Part shown: positions 53,344-64,000 of the stretch, piece after piece
Position numbering within the stretch: the first letter of the stretch is position 1
How the letters are laid out: each line of letters starts with the position of its first letter
Assembly (NCBI GenBank): GCA_946965045.2
Contig: OX337237.1
Location: 2,728,001 to 2,792,000 of the forward strand
DNA from: Epithemia pelagica
Taxonomy: Eukaryota; Bacillariophyta; Bacillariophyceae; Surirellales; Surirellaceae
Reading direction: 5' to 3'
DNA: 64,000 bases
Position numbers and translations under genes: made by a program
The notes under the pieces: generated by a model
Seen by the model: the letters and a program-made list of their open reading frames with translations, nothing else
Database searches by the model: none
Told to the model about the DNA's origin: nothing

Positions 53344-55521
53344 TCAGCTCGGTGTTGAAAGATTGTTTTCTCTTGATGAAAGATGATACCCAAAACATTC
53401 ACTGCATCTATACACTCCTGGAGTGCATGAGCAGTAGGTACGCACCCTCTTGTCGCAGCCAGAGCATTTGTGTTGTGGATAATCTGATACTGCATTCACA
53501 ATTCTCACCCCAGAAAATTTTTTTCCCTTCGGCAACGTGGTGAGAGTGTGACCTTGTTCTCGTGATCTTCTCCTCTTCAAATCAGGTGTCATGTCCTCCT
53601 CTTCTTGAAAATAATCATTGAAGATGAGTTGCCCTGCAAGCTGCTTCCTGAATTCAATCTGTCCAATTTTATCATACTTGGCAAAATACTGGAGGCCCAG
53701 GTTTACGTTCACTTCTGTCACGGCCAAAAGGAATGCAAACACACGGTTTGGCCACCACTTTGTTCCCCATGTTTCTTCTATGCTGATTGGGGAGTGTCTC
53801 TTATTGTTGTGGTCATCTACTGAGTGTCTGTAGAGGAAGTGATTTCCAACAACTTCCGGATACTGAAAAGACTTTTGCTGCTTTGTACCACTCTCAACCC
53901 AGTCTCGACGAGTTGTCTTCCCTGTCCGCTGATTAGTGCCATATGTAGACATTAATGACATCACATAATCAGGTTCCTTCATAGCATACACATGGAAATC
54001 AACTTCATCCATGCATCCTTTCCAAGCATCACAATCTCCAACAGACTTGTCGTTGAAATGGTCCTTGATGTCGTCTCCACGAATGAATTTTGGCCAGTAG
54101 CGACGCTTCTTGATAAGGGCTGATGCAAAAACACCCCTTTTCTTCAGCTCAACAATCCCTTTGAGAACACAAAAGCCACTGTCCAGAATTACAACACAGG
54201 CATAGCCAAAAATTGGAGCAAGTATTCGCAACAATAAGCCAACGGTATTGCCCAGATTTTGGTGCAGAGGTTGTGGCCGTTGTCGTGGTGCATCCTTCCC
54301 TTCGACCAATTCTAATCCCCACAGAATACCAGAGAGAGAGCAACACACTGTGTGATATTCATTTCCAAATGGATGTGGCTTCCGTGGGACAAACATCCAT
54401 CCCGGACATGTGTACTTGTTTGTCCACACTGACATCGATTCATCAAGACAATTTACCCAGCTTGGAGTAAATTGTTGCTCCATGTTTTTATTCCACATTT
54501 CAAGCATTTGCCGAACCTCCCAGAAGCGGTCACTATAGGGGGGTGGTGCATTGTTTGTGTAGTAGATGGCGCGCAATATTGCATCAAATCGCTTTCTGGA
54601 CATGATGTCGTTCAAACGCCATGGAGCACCCTTGAATCTATTGATCTCCCCCAATGACCAGAATGAGTTACGATCAGGGCCATGGATTGTTGACATGAGA
54701 AGCCAAACACCTATCCATCGCAAGAACTCTCCGTACGACATGCTCCTCTGACCCAGATTTGTAAGACGCTTGTTGGTCTCAACAATTATGACTTCCTTGA
54801 CGAAGGATGTAAAAAAAAACATTTCCCACACGACAAATAATGTTGGAGTTGCAGAACTGGGAAAATTGAGTCGAGCTGGGAGCTTTCTTCCTCCCTCCAT
54901 GGAGCGGTAGCAGCTACCTGAATGCTCCCAAGCTGAGAAGATGCCATCCGTGTTCTCGTTCGGAAGTGGAACATTTTCAGGTGCCGGTTGATTGTCGTCG
55001 TCAATCATATCAGGCACCATATTCCGTACAACAGCTGTATCATCAACAGAAAGATTTCTTCCACCAGAGGCATCAATGAGATCCTGAATCTCATTGGGAA
55101 TTTCGTGGCCATTGTCTTCCCTTTCGCCATTCGATTGACCGGTGTTGCTCGTCTGCTGCTCTGTGGTGGCGGTTGTGTTTGCAGTACTTGAAGAGGTGGC
55201 CGTGCTACCACTTTGATGTATTCCTGCTTCTTGTTCATTAGCAAAAACACCTTCTGGATTGCCTTCTTCTGTCACATGAACAAAGCGATGGATCGCCCAA
55301 CATTCAAACGGTTCGGCAAAATCACCGCGTGCTGGGTGCTGGAACACAACAACTCTCTTCTCTTCTCTACGGATTTTCCTCATTGCCTCTTCCACCACAA
55401 TCAACCCACTTGCCCTGTCATCTTTAGTGGAATTAGGATAGGCCTTGGCAATTTGATCCTTTGGATGCAGCCTTGAAACAAGGACAGCTCCTTTTGCACC
55501 ACTGCCGAGACGAAGTCTCAT
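53344..55521 (-). CDS. piggyBac-type transposase (DDE_Tnp_1_7 domain)
   Basis: The 725-residue protein has the core of piggyBac-like transposases, which cut and paste DNA at TTAA. Visible in order: FFFTSFVKEVIIVETNKRL, SYGEFLRWIGVWLLMSTIHG, SRKRFDAILRAIYYTNN, CLDESMSVWTNKY (first catalytic Asp region), GWMFVPRKPHPFGNEYH, ILDSGFCVLKGIVELKKRG (second Asp region) and ALIKKRRYWPKF. The C-terminus ends in a Cys/His-rich zinc finger (HKCSGCDKRVRTYCSC..CSECFG), also usual in this family. The N-terminal 230 residues are Thr/Ser/Asn-rich and less conserved. The frame is open, so it may be functional. ATG 55519-55521 is the first Met. The ends of its transposon were not found with certainty. Confidence 0.9.
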   Translation of the reverse strand: MRLRLGSGAKGAVLVSRLHPKDQIAKAYPNSTKDDRASGLIVVEEAMRKIRREEKRVVVFQHPARGDFAEPFECWAIHRFVHVTEEGNPEGVFANEQEAGIHQSGSTATSSSTANTTATTEQQTSNTGQSNGEREDNGHEIPNEIQDLIDASGGRNLSVDDTAVVRNMVPDMIDDDNQPAPENVPLPNENTDGIFSAWEHSGSCYRSMEGGRKLPARLNFPSSATPTLFVVWEMFFFTSFVKEVIIVETNKRLTNLGQRSMSYGEFLRWIGVWLLMSTIHGPDRNSFWSLGEINRFKGAPWRLNDIMSRKRFDAILRAIYYTNNAPPPYSDRFWEVRQMLEMWNKNMEQQFTPSWVNCLDESMSVWTNKYTCPGWMFVPRKPHPFGNEYHTVCCSLSGILWGLELVEGKDAPRQRPQPLHQNLGNTVGLLLRILAPIFGYACVVILDSGFCVLKGIVELKKRGVFASALIKKRRYWPKFIRGDDIKDHFNDKSVGDCDAWKGCMDEVDFHVYAMKEPDYVMSLMSTYGTNQRTGKTTRRDWVESGTKQQKSFQYPEVVGNHFLYRHSVDDHNNKRHSPISIEETWGTKWWPNRVFAFLLAVTEVNVNLGLQYFAKYDKIGQIEFRKQLAGQLIFNDYFQEEEDMTPDLKRRRSREQGHTLTTLPKGKKFSGVRIVNAVSDYPQHKCSGCDKRVRTYCSCTPGVYRCSECFGYHLSSRENNLSTPS

Positions 55522-55933
55522 TTTTCTGTGTTTGGGCGCACAATACACACACCAAAAATTTTGGAGCAACCAATGTGGATCGAATGCTCAACAGCCAACA
55601 ATCAAACAACTTTCTCCTTTTGCACTAGTCCTCTCAAGTAAGTAAACAACAAGTATCTAAAATGCCATTGCCATTGAGTTTGATTGTCGTGCTCTAGCAA
55701 CTTTCTACGATTGACTGAATTCAGCCCATGCGGCTGAATTCAGCCAGGGGTGGAGAATATCCGATATATATATATATGTCCATACATGTGTATGATATAT
55801 CACCCCCCATAGAGGAAGGAAAAAGCTCCTCTCGTTCTCTAGCTCTACCGCTCCTCGTCTTCTCTCTCCTTGGCCTTTCACCTGCGCCCTCTCTCTCCCT
55901 CTCTCTTCTTGTCCTTTCACCCGCGTCCTGACC
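55522..55933. other. Intergenic region between two transposase loci
   Basis: It holds the palindromic pair GACTGAATTCAGCC/GGCTGAATTCAGCC (55713-55739), a TATATATATATA run (55764-55776) and a CT-rich leader (55850-55920) before the Myb-like gene. Clear Harbinger or piggyBac ends cannot be assigned. Confidence 0.4.
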
Positions 55934-57994
55934 ATGGCCAACAATCTGGGAAAGGAGATGGAGAAAGCCTTTGCTGAAGTTGAGGCCGGGTTGGCCCGAA
56001 ACGATGACTCCAGCTCAGAGGAAGACGTCCCAACCCAGGTCCCAACGCCACCTCAAGCCATCACTCAGGGACCTCAGGACTTGTCCATTCAATTGAATGT
56101 AACGAAGTCCAACATCCCTCCCTCACCCAAAGCAACTACAAGCGTTCCACCTGTACGGCGTGAGTCACCTCGACTCCACCTCCAGAGACTCAAGGAAGAA
56201 CAGAAGCAACAGAAGAAAGCAGCACCAAAAAAGAAAAGCAAGACGTCGCCCACCCTTCCTCCTAAAGCCTCCAATAAAACAACAACAACGTCTAACACAA
56301 CAACCAAAGGAAACAAAGGAAAAGCACCCAAAACAACAAAGGGGAATGGAGGACCAGGTCGATTTCGAGGGAGAAACTTCACAGAGGACGAGACTTGGTA
56401 CCTTCTGGACATCATTTTGGCGGTCGAACCTGCTGGGCAACACGATTGGGACAGGGTCACCGAAGCATACAACGAACACTTCAACGACCCTGAGCGCATG
56501 AGAGACCGGGAATCACTGAAGCGCCATTTTGGAGCGCTTCATGGGAGGAAGATCCCCACAGGAGACCCTGACTGTCCAAAAGAAGTCAAGGCAGCAAAGC
56601 GTATTTTAATCGAAATACAACAACGGTGCAACGTGGGAGAAAAGCCAGGAAAGAGAGACTTGGGGTTCGACTCCTCGTCTACAGACGAGAGCCTACAAGA
56701 CGGAGATGCTGACTATGGAGAAGACGATGATGAAGAGGAAGAAGACAACCATGGAGAAAAACAAGACAAACGAGACAAACAAGACAATCTCGAGACACCG
56801 AGAACAAGTCTCTCGAAGCCACTTCGCTCGGCTACGAAGAAGCGTCGCAAACATGCGACGGAGAATGAAGACGGAACTGATGCCATCATGAAATACATGA
56901 TGGTATCACAACAACAACGCCAAGAAGCCGACGAAAAGGATGGCAGAATTCTCACCAACAACTAGGTTGTGGTGGAATCTACAACTCATCGACTGATGCT
57001 TGTATTTTATGGCATCCGATGACATTTTTGTAAAATTGAGAAAAGAATGACGGCATGCTCGCAGACCTTTTAATTACGGCCAAGGCATGCTCACAATGCA
57101 CGCGTTATGAGCGACCGATCGGATATTAATTATGGCCCAACACGTGCGCGCCCATTATTCTCAAGCGTGCGCAATCAATATCCGAGTACGCACCTCCATG
57201 ACTTAGCCCAACGGCCTAAGTAACCGAAGCACGAATCACGATCACGCGAGACCATATCTCTATTCCCACAAATCAAAGAATGCAAACAGCAACGCGCCAA
57301 GGAAACTACCTATATCATGACAAAGCAAGAGCTGTTGGCATTGGTATATGATATACAAGTGCATATACTTCCAATATACAATATCCATGTCTACTCCAAC
57401 CATACCAGTCCTGTCAGCGCCATGAATATATCAGTCATGCACCCTGACCAGACCTGCACACCCACACACACACCGTAGTCCTAAAGCTCACAATCATTAA
57501 CATTACCATATCATCACGTCCTCAGTGTCCTGACTATCCCTACAATAGAGCCCTTGGGTTTCCTTTGTTCTCTGACCCGTGGAGAACCTTGGTATCAGTT
57601 GGTAATCGATTGTGGCTCTTCTAGAGTGTGTATTGACGGAATTCTACTAAAGGAAAGGGCCTTTCGTCGAGAGAAAGAAGACGAGCGACGAGAAAGAGAG
57701 GACGCACGTGCACAGCAGGCAATGGCGATGCAACAATCAATGTTTCAGATGATGATGCAGCAGCAGACCAACATGCTGATGCTGCTGGCGCCCAGGGGAC
57801 AACAGTTCCAACAACAACAGGTCCAACCACAGCAGCTCCAACACGAACTGGTCCAACCACAACCACAGCAGCTCCAACACGAACTGGTCCAACCACAAAA
57901 CATAACGGCGGAGCCAGCAACCCACGAAGACCACGCTAGGACTACGAGCGACGATACAAACAACAACAAGAACATGGAAGAACATGAAGATTAG
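55934..57994 (+). pseudogene. Harbinger Myb-like protein, split by a solo LTR
   Basis: Harbinger transposons carry a Myb/SANT-like DNA-binding protein beside the transposase; it helps bring the transposase to the nucleus and to the ends. The left part (to 56940) has a Lys-rich region and a SANT-like domain (GRNFTEDETWYLLDIILAVE..WDRVTEAYNEHF..SLKRHFGALHGRKIPTG), then an acidic stretch. The right part (57655-57994) continues REKEDERREREDARAQQ and a Gln/Met-rich tail. Removing the LTR at 56941-57649 and one AAGGA joins the two parts in phase to a 448-codon frame. In its present state translation ends at 56965 inside the LTR, 343 codons after the start, keeping the DNA-binding domain but losing the coiled-coil tail. 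Confidence 0.85.
56941..57649 (+). mobile_element. Solo LTR of a Copia family
   Basis: The 709 bp sequence starts TGGCAGAATTC and ends GAATTCTACTA and is flanked by AAGGA on both sides (56936-56940, 57650-57654). It is related along its length to the LTR at 287-1010. No internal Copia sequence is present, so the element has been lost by recombination between its LTRs. The insertion point is inside the Harbinger Myb-like gene. Confidence 0.93.
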
Positions 57995-58067
57995 ATTAAG
58001 GATTATAGTAGTACTACAATTGATACCCATGTTGGCTCGTAAGAAATAGAGACGGATAAAAAGTAGT

Positions 58068-59191
58068 TCAAATCTGGTTGAAGCCCACACACGAAGCCCT
58101 GTAGTTGTATAGAAGGACTATTAGCGAGATGAAAATTTTCCTTTCCCCAAACTCTTCGTACTTGATTCGATCCTTTAAGCAAGGGAAGGAGGCTTGCAAG
58201 CCTCTCATCCCCCACTCTGACAGTTGCCTGACCGAAGTGGCGGCCTTGTGCATCTCCCTTGTGTTTCTGACTCGACCTTGCCTGTCCAGGTTGTTCTGGT
58301 GAGACTTCAAAAGGCTCGGACGAGACTCTGACCCAAATGCAGAGTCAACTACAACCCGTCCGCCACCACGTCGTTGTTCTCGGTTATGCACCAAGTCCAA
58401 CTTCTCGTATGTCTTCGAATAGTGGGCAAGGGTGGAATCACGCCATGATCCGGGCGCGTTGATGTAACACGCCCGGATCTTTCCGTCGGGAGAAAAAACG
58501 AAAAGGTTAGAAATATAATGATCGCACTTCCACCCATTATAAAAAATATTCTCGAGATCGGGGTTGGCTTCGATGAGGACTTTCAGTCCATCCATCGCTC
58601 CCCACACATTCTTGAGGACCGGATACTTAGCGTCTATTACCTCCTTGAAGCTCGCAACTTCAGCTTTCGTAGGTAGTCTGATCTCTGCATCTGGGTGTTC
58701 CTGCAGAACCTTCACGAGAAGACGACGTCCGAAGCGCAACCAAACGGAAGCTGGGTTAGCAGTTAGCCCAAAGATGATCTGTAAGGGCACTGTTGAACTC
58801 CGAGTACGCGTCCACGCGAGGACTAATCCTAGACATATCGTTGCAGTAACTTGTCGTTTGCGTCCTGTCCTCCCAGTCTGTCGGACGTTCTCATGTGGAA
58901 TTCGCCATTAGCCATCTGTGGATAGGGACTCCACTGGAGAAAGAATGGAGTAAACATTTCTGGCAAACTGTTGAAGGACGCATGATCAAACCCATACAAA
59001 GCTATTAACGAGGGGTCGTCGCCGCTATTATACGGCTTCATGAACGAAGAGTACTTTGGATGAAGCAGAGCTGCACGACTAATCCCTCCCGAACGATTGC
59101 GAATACGCTGTCGTTCGATAAGACGACGAAAGCGCTTTTTCTTCTTCTCCTGTAGGAGAAGAAGGATCAGCGCTGTGTCATTTTCATCCAT
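58068..59191 (-). pseudogene. Harbinger (PIF) DDE transposase, frameshifted
   Basis: Two frames make up the transposase. 59191-58829 holds the N-terminus (ALLHPKYSSFMKPYNSGDD, FDHASFNSLPEMFTPFFLQW). From about 58890 to 58068 another phase continues with GRKRQVTATICLGLVLAWTR, LQIIFGLTANPASVWLRFGR, VWGAMDGLKV (first Asp), YNGWKCDHYISNLFVFSPDG, NAPGSWRDS, VVDSAFG (second Asp) and SEWGMRGLQ (Glu). The join requires a one-base shift near 58880 with no intron signals. It is convergent with the Myb-like gene, the usual two-gene layout of Harbinger elements. With both genes broken this copy is dead. Confidence 0.88.
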
Positions 59192-59545
59192 GGTGCAACG
59201 AAGGTGCAGGTACGACTATTGACTATAGGTTAGACAGACGGAAGGAGGAATACGAAAGGCGTCTCGAAGTGGAAATGCAAATGTCAAGGTGGAGGGAGTC
59301 TCATTGGGGGGAAATGGCGGGACGGGCCAATGTACATATATAGTTGCGTATATCATATAACGTGCGTTGGATTGTCGAGCAAATCACACTGGTTAGGTTT
59401 AACGAATTACAGTACCACTCGCCATCTTATACTTAAAGCGTATCTTCCAGACATAAATGTAAGATTTATGGTTTTTTGAGATTATGACTTACAGTAGAGG
59501 CCCATTATTTGTCATTTGGTACTTCGCTAGCTCTAGATTCTCTAG
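59192..59545. other. Intergenic region
   Basis: 5' flank of the Harbinger transposase. No gene is seen and no clear terminal inverted repeat can be matched to the 55.7 kb side. Confidence 0.4.
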
Positions 59546-60314
59546 ATGGCAACTTCGGTAGCCACACCCCCTAGCGGGGGTGTTTTTGAGGATGTAATTT
59601 CGTTGAAACACCCCCATCTCTCTGGTAGAAAAATAACCTGTTTCTAGTCGGCAGGCATATCTCATTCCATCCATCGCGATAACAACACGGACCTCGGTGT
59701 TGCACCTGTTGTTGTGCACTTATTTTGACACTTGGTACCTGTCGGGCGAGTCATAGGCCTCTAACCAATAGCGTAGGATACATCTGCATGGCCAAAATAT
59801 GAAGGTTGAGTCTATTGTGGAGCTGGTTCACAGGCACCATGCCTCGTGGCACGGTCATACGGAAGCAACGCCTCACCATTGCGAACGAAGCATCTCAGAG
59901 GGATGTATGGCTCTTATCATTCATTGTTTCGACACCTAATGGTACACAATATACATAACAGTAGTAACGGAGTATATCGACAGCAGGACCTCTATTCCCA
60001 TGTGTTTTTGGGGCCATCATGGTCTCGTGTCGTGCCATAATGCTGGCCCACTATTTTCATCCTTGCCTAGAGTGACCCTCATGCACTGTGCCGCTCACAA
60101 TGCACTACCATGGTACTAATATGAATTACACGATGGTCGGATCATGATGGGGTGATCATAGGAGGTCACCAGCAACAACAAAGTTTGATTGTCGTGTTGT
60201 TATCGTGGTTGTGAAAAGATATGCCTGCCGACTAGACCGGACACCAGAGAGATGGGGGTGGCTACACGAAATTAAACCCTCTTAGCCACCCCCGCTAGGG
60301 GGTGCGGTAGCCAT
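59546..60314. mobile_element. TIR element with hairpin ends, TAG target duplication
   Basis: Both ends begin ATGGC and share a 7 bp stem-loop CACCCCC-N4-GGGGGTG (59565-59582; 60287-60304), CACCCCCATCTCTCTGG (inverted at 60244), CTAGTCGGCAGGCATATC (59645) and CGATAACAACAC (59679). The inverted arms are about 150 bp with divergence. TAG flanks the proposed ends. The interior has no transposase. The class is uncertain; the duplication length would suit a PIF/Harbinger-type MITE. Confidence 0.7.
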
Positions 60315-61152
60315 TAGCCAAAGAGCTCTACTACCTAGAGAAGTACGATATTTTTGAGTCTCTATGTCTACTGTCTACAGCGCACTTTAGGTAAGGTTAG
60401 GAGTACTTCTCTCTTCGTTGAGTCTCTACCTACTACCTACCTAGAACCTAGACACACTAGCTAGAGGAGAGAGGTAGTTAGAGTTCGGGGAGCTACTGCT
60501 TCCGCCGTTTATTGTTATGTGGAGTGTGGAGTGTGTGGAGTGTGGAGTGTGGACAGCTCAATCTTTTCAGCGACCAAATTCCCCCGAAAACAAAAGAAAA
60601 AATCGCATGATACAGACCCAGCAAGAATACTGTCGGTCTTGTGTCTTGTTCATTGTTGGATCTTCTTGCCTCTTGTCACAGGGTTTGGAAGTTGTAAATT
60701 CACTTTTTTTCCAATTTGTACGAATTTTAGCACAAATTAGCCAATTTGGCCAAAATGAACTCAATTTTCTTTATTTTTCAACGCAAATTGACTCCAAAAA
60801 CTCCATTTTCTCTCTTTTTCAATCAAATTTCCATGTCACATTCAATTTTGTACCATTCTAATTCCAAATTAAATACGTAAGTTGATTCGCAGAGATTTAA
60901 AAATGAATTTTAACTTCAAACTCAATTCACCGTTCTTTATTATACGAATTCTATCACCAACTCAACTCGTTGTCTTCTAAGACAAAATTCGAATTCACAA
61001 ATTTAACCATCATTTTCAACATTATTATATCACACGATGCACGGTACTCTATCGTATTTGAGTGACCATAACATACTTGAAACTTAACATATCTCTTTAC
61101 CTTTTCTTGTCTTCTTGTTACCTCCTATCTTCTTACTACAATTCTCCATTCG
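60315..61152. other. Intergenic region 5' of the hAT gene
   Basis: It contains a short GTGTGGA-type minisatellite (60520-60553) and an AT-rich stretch (60690-61040) in which CAAATT/AATTTG-like hexamers recur many times. This could be the subterminal region of the hAT transposon. No gene is seen. Confidence 0.4.
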
Positions 61153-64000
61153 ATGCATTGCAACTATCTCATACAGATATCTGACTCCCCAACCACAGCC
61201 ACATCTTCCCTGTCTCCCGATACTTCTTTCTCTATGTCTTCCACAGCAGGAGCGGTGCAAGGCACCTCTGCAGACGACGACAATATTCAACAAGAACAAG
61301 AACAAGAACAAGCAGACGAAGCTCCTCCTTCAAATGAGAATGAGAACAACGCATCCAACCATATCAATACCTCAATCAATAAAAAGATCCCACCCCTCTC
61401 CGAAGAAGCACGAGCCTTAGTCAAGGAAGAAAAAGAAGCCATTCTTTTCCGTCCACCTCCCAGGAAACACTTCAAGAACCTTACCACTCTTTGGGGTAGT
61501 GTCGAGCATCTTGATTGGGACAGGGTGGCACGTTATCGAGAGAATATCCTTGATAAGAGCAAACTGAAGAAAAATCAATACCCTGGACTCATTCAGTGCT
61601 ACGAGGTGTTAGATGACGCCACCGACAACGACAAGAACAAGGATGACTACGCTTCTCTTGTCAGACGTCTTGTCATTTGCCCCAGATGTTTCAAAAATCC
61701 TGACGCTCCACTGAAGATATCAGTACTTGGATGTGGAAAGAAAGAGCAAAATTCTTCCAATATTTCACAACACAACCGGAAATTTCACCAGGAACTGGTC
61801 AAGAAGAAGGACACTCAGCAACTTGCACTGGAACAACAAGGCCAAACACTAATGACCTCTTTCGCCACCCCTCTTTCGCGGCAAGAAGCGAAGATTAAGT
61901 TTCAAACGGCAGTATACCGTTGTGTAAATGACCTGGGGTTTCCTGCCTCCACTGTAGAGAAACCAATTTTCCGAGACATGCTGAAAATGACCATGTCCAT
62001 GGCCTCCAAGCTCTCGTCCAAGGACATCAACATGAGCAACAAAGCTGTGATGGAACTGAGGATTCAGTCACACAACCAGCTACTGCAAAAAGTTTCTATG
62101 ATTGGAACCAAGATTCGTGGCAAATATTTGCATTTATGTGGTCAGTCAATTCCTTTTTCCTCTATCTGCCACGATATATGGCAGGGACCAAAGACCGACA
62201 TTCTTGGAATTGTTCTTGTATTCACAGACCCCCGCAATTGCCACCATTACAAAATTCCGATCGGTCTTCTTCAGACAAAGGGTCATACGGCATCACAAGT
62301 TGCCCGTCACACAGAGGGTTTGCTAAACACAGTTGGCTTTACCAAGGATGATTTGTTGGCATCGGTAAACGACAACACCAACTCTGCGGTTCTTGCAGGG
62401 AAATACATCATAGGTCAAGATCGGGCAGGCAAATGTGAAATGCACAAGGCTGAATTGATTATTAAGCACGCCACTGGTCTTGCCCGGCGCAAGAAAGGCG
62501 GCAAAGTGACCGATGAGTTTCCAGAGTTTGTGGACGTCTACAAGAAGTTTCATAAGTTTGCTTCTTGGTTGATGTCAAGCAAGGCCCGGTCTCGTTTTGA
62601 TGATTTTCGAAAGTACGCCCAAAGCATCAACATGGTCGTCATTGAGATCCCTCTTCCCAATCTTACAAGGGTGGGAGGATGTGTCATCCTTTTCCAAGCC
62701 CTTTTGCGACTCAGATTTGTATTCGAATTGTATGTCAGACATGCATCATGTCCTGAAGATTTCAAGAAGCTGTATCCCAACAGTAACTACTGGAATGCCA
62801 TGGCTCAATTTGAGGCAATTCTCCTGCCGCTGAAAACTTGCGCTATGAGTTTGCAGTCTGATGAACCATCTTCCAACTCTGCTTCACTGGTTGAGATTTA
62901 CATGTCCAAGACATTCATCAAAAAAATGAGAGACAATGGCGTCCCAGCTCTTCGAGTGACTTCGCATGCCAACCAACCTGTGACAAAGCAGTGAGATGCC
63001 AGTAAAACCATGACACAGCTTGAAAAGAATCGCAAATTGATTGCCTTTGATAAGTGTTTGGTCAGTTCCAAGACACTCATCAATCGTCTATTGAAAGAAT
63101 ATGATCATTATATGCGAGATGGTCCTGACGTCGAGGCAGAAAATGCTATGCTTGCAAACCCCCTTTTGTATACCATTGGAACAAGCTTATTCCAAAAACT
63201 TGGAGTGTATTTGGCAGTGGATATTGCAAGACTGGGGCAGCAGTATGTCACAGATATGGTTTCAAGATTTTCCAAGAAGAAACAGCAGAGCTTCGATGGA
63301 CCATCTGCTCCATCTGGTTCGACTGCTGCCTCTACTAACGACACTGGAGATGCAGATGCAGATGACGATGAAGACTCAGATGCTGGGGAGATTGGCGATC
63401 TACTGGGTTCCACAAGTCTATTTGGCCAGGTGGAACGAGACAGAGAAATAGTACAACGTGCCCTCATTCAGAACAGTCGTGGGAACACTACTGGTAATAC
63501 AGAGAATGTGGCCACACAGAACAATAATGAAGCGGAAATCCAGACACAGCAGAACTTTTTCCGGCGATGTGAAGAAGAACTGGCAGGCTACAAACGGTAC
63601 TGTGAGAGAGAGGTGCACCCGAATTGGGAGGCAGTAATCAAGAAATTCCCTACGGACAAATACAAGATGGAGTCTGAAAAGTGGACCGAGCGAGAAAAAA
63701 GGTTGTTTTCCTTTCGATGTGGGCAGAAAGATTTCCCGACAGTAGGCAAATACTTTGATTGTCTCCAGTGGTGGCAGCTGAACAAGGGAACATTCCACCG
63801 CATGTTTCCAACAGCCATGCTCTGGTTGAGTAAACCCTCCACCAATGCGTTTGCTGAGAGGGTGTTTTCCATGGCTTCCTGGTTCGCATCGAACCGACGA
63901 ATGAATCGACAGGGTAGCAAGGTTTTTGAGATGAGAACCCTGGATTGCATCAACAGGAAAGTTTTGGAAAGCATTTGGGTTGCCGAACAAGAGTTGGTTG
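61153..64000 (+). pseudogene. hAT-family transposase, one in-frame TGA, runs off the window
   Basis: The frame is open from 61153 except for a TGA at 62992-62994, after which the same phase continues to the window edge. An Asp/Glu/Gln-rich N-terminus is followed by a BED-like zinc finger (ICPRCFKN..NISQHNRKFH), the RNase H-like core with SSICHDIWQG (first Asp) and SVNDNTNSAVLAGKYI (second Asp), and, after the stop, the hAT dimerisation region (YFDCLQWWQLNKGTFHRMFP, WLSKPSTNAFAERVFSMASW). The single stop removes the region needed for activity. The start could also be the ATG at 61234. A 3' end was not seen. Confidence 0.88.

Noticed and set aside
53140-55740. GACTGAATTCAGTC-type palindromes as ends of the piggyBac-type transposon
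   Set aside because: They are not flanked by TTAA and do not extend into longer inverted repeats, so they were only noted.
57586-57600. TGGTATCAGTTGG as a primer binding site of an internal Copia region
   Set aside because: The target duplication and reading-frame restoration place it inside the LTR (56941-57649), and no gag or pol follows.
55700-59400. Terminal inverted repeats of the Harbinger transposon
   Set aside because: Both flanks are AT-rich with some TATAT similarity, but no inverted match longer than chance with a 3 bp duplication could be found by eye.
62992-62994. TGA as selenocysteine or an intron-removed stop
   Set aside because: No SECIS-like structure can be judged here, the hAT family has no Sec, and the only GT to AG spans around it are 12 to 28 bases.

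Overview
The window reads as nuclear DNA of a photosynthetic stramenopile, most likely a raphid pennate diatom. Spliceosomal introns are short (about 60 to 145 nt, GTAAG/GTACG donors). Host genes are sparse and separated by large blocks of Copia retrotransposons and DNA transposons, and one gene is a receptor-type guanylate cyclase fused to a cyclic-nucleotide phosphodiesterase, an architecture known from diatoms. The species is inferred only.

Host genes: a coiled-coil/single-pass membrane protein of unknown function (3954-5992, +); a fused aconitase X (6580-8982, -); a mitochondrial ADP/ATP carrier (11718-12739, +, one coding intron plus a probable 5' UTR intron); an RluA-type RNA pseudouridine synthase (13484-15768, +); an RGG-rich small protein (34658-35327, +); a small Lys/Ala-tailed protein (45106-45549, +); a threonine-aldolase-like PLP enzyme (45932-48076, +); and the cyclase-phosphodiesterase (48356-52234, -).

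Mobile DNA fills most of the rest. At 16296-19038 lies a 2.7 kb imperfect palindrome. Abutting it at 19039 is a 5.3 kb element (A) whose seven-exon gene ends in a DUF3504/Crypton-like tyrosine recombinase. A shortened relative (B, 24389-25394) follows head to tail, and a third, inverted copy (C) lies at 35879-37464. All three have the same ends, a GT dinucleotide at each border, and a roughly 210 bp modular palindrome at the 5' end. The empty target of copy C survives at 46075. Copy C itself carries an 810 bp MITE flanked by TTAA. A Copia element at 26704-33850 (TSD TGGTG) has an internal 2143 bp inversion that split its pol gene. A second Copia element (37654-43829) has LTRs of only about 115 bp and an in-frame TGA between gag and pol. 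From 53 kb onward come a piggyBac-type transposase, a Harbinger pair (Myb-like protein and DDE transposase) with a solo LTR inside the Myb-like gene, a TIR element, and a hAT transposase running off the window end.

Two decayed copies of the threonine aldolase 5' region (25.8-26.4 kb, and 35.6-43.9 kb in pieces), each followed by the same broken small Cys-motif gene, show local segmental duplication before the transposons landed. They serve as internal controls for reading empty and filled insertion sites.
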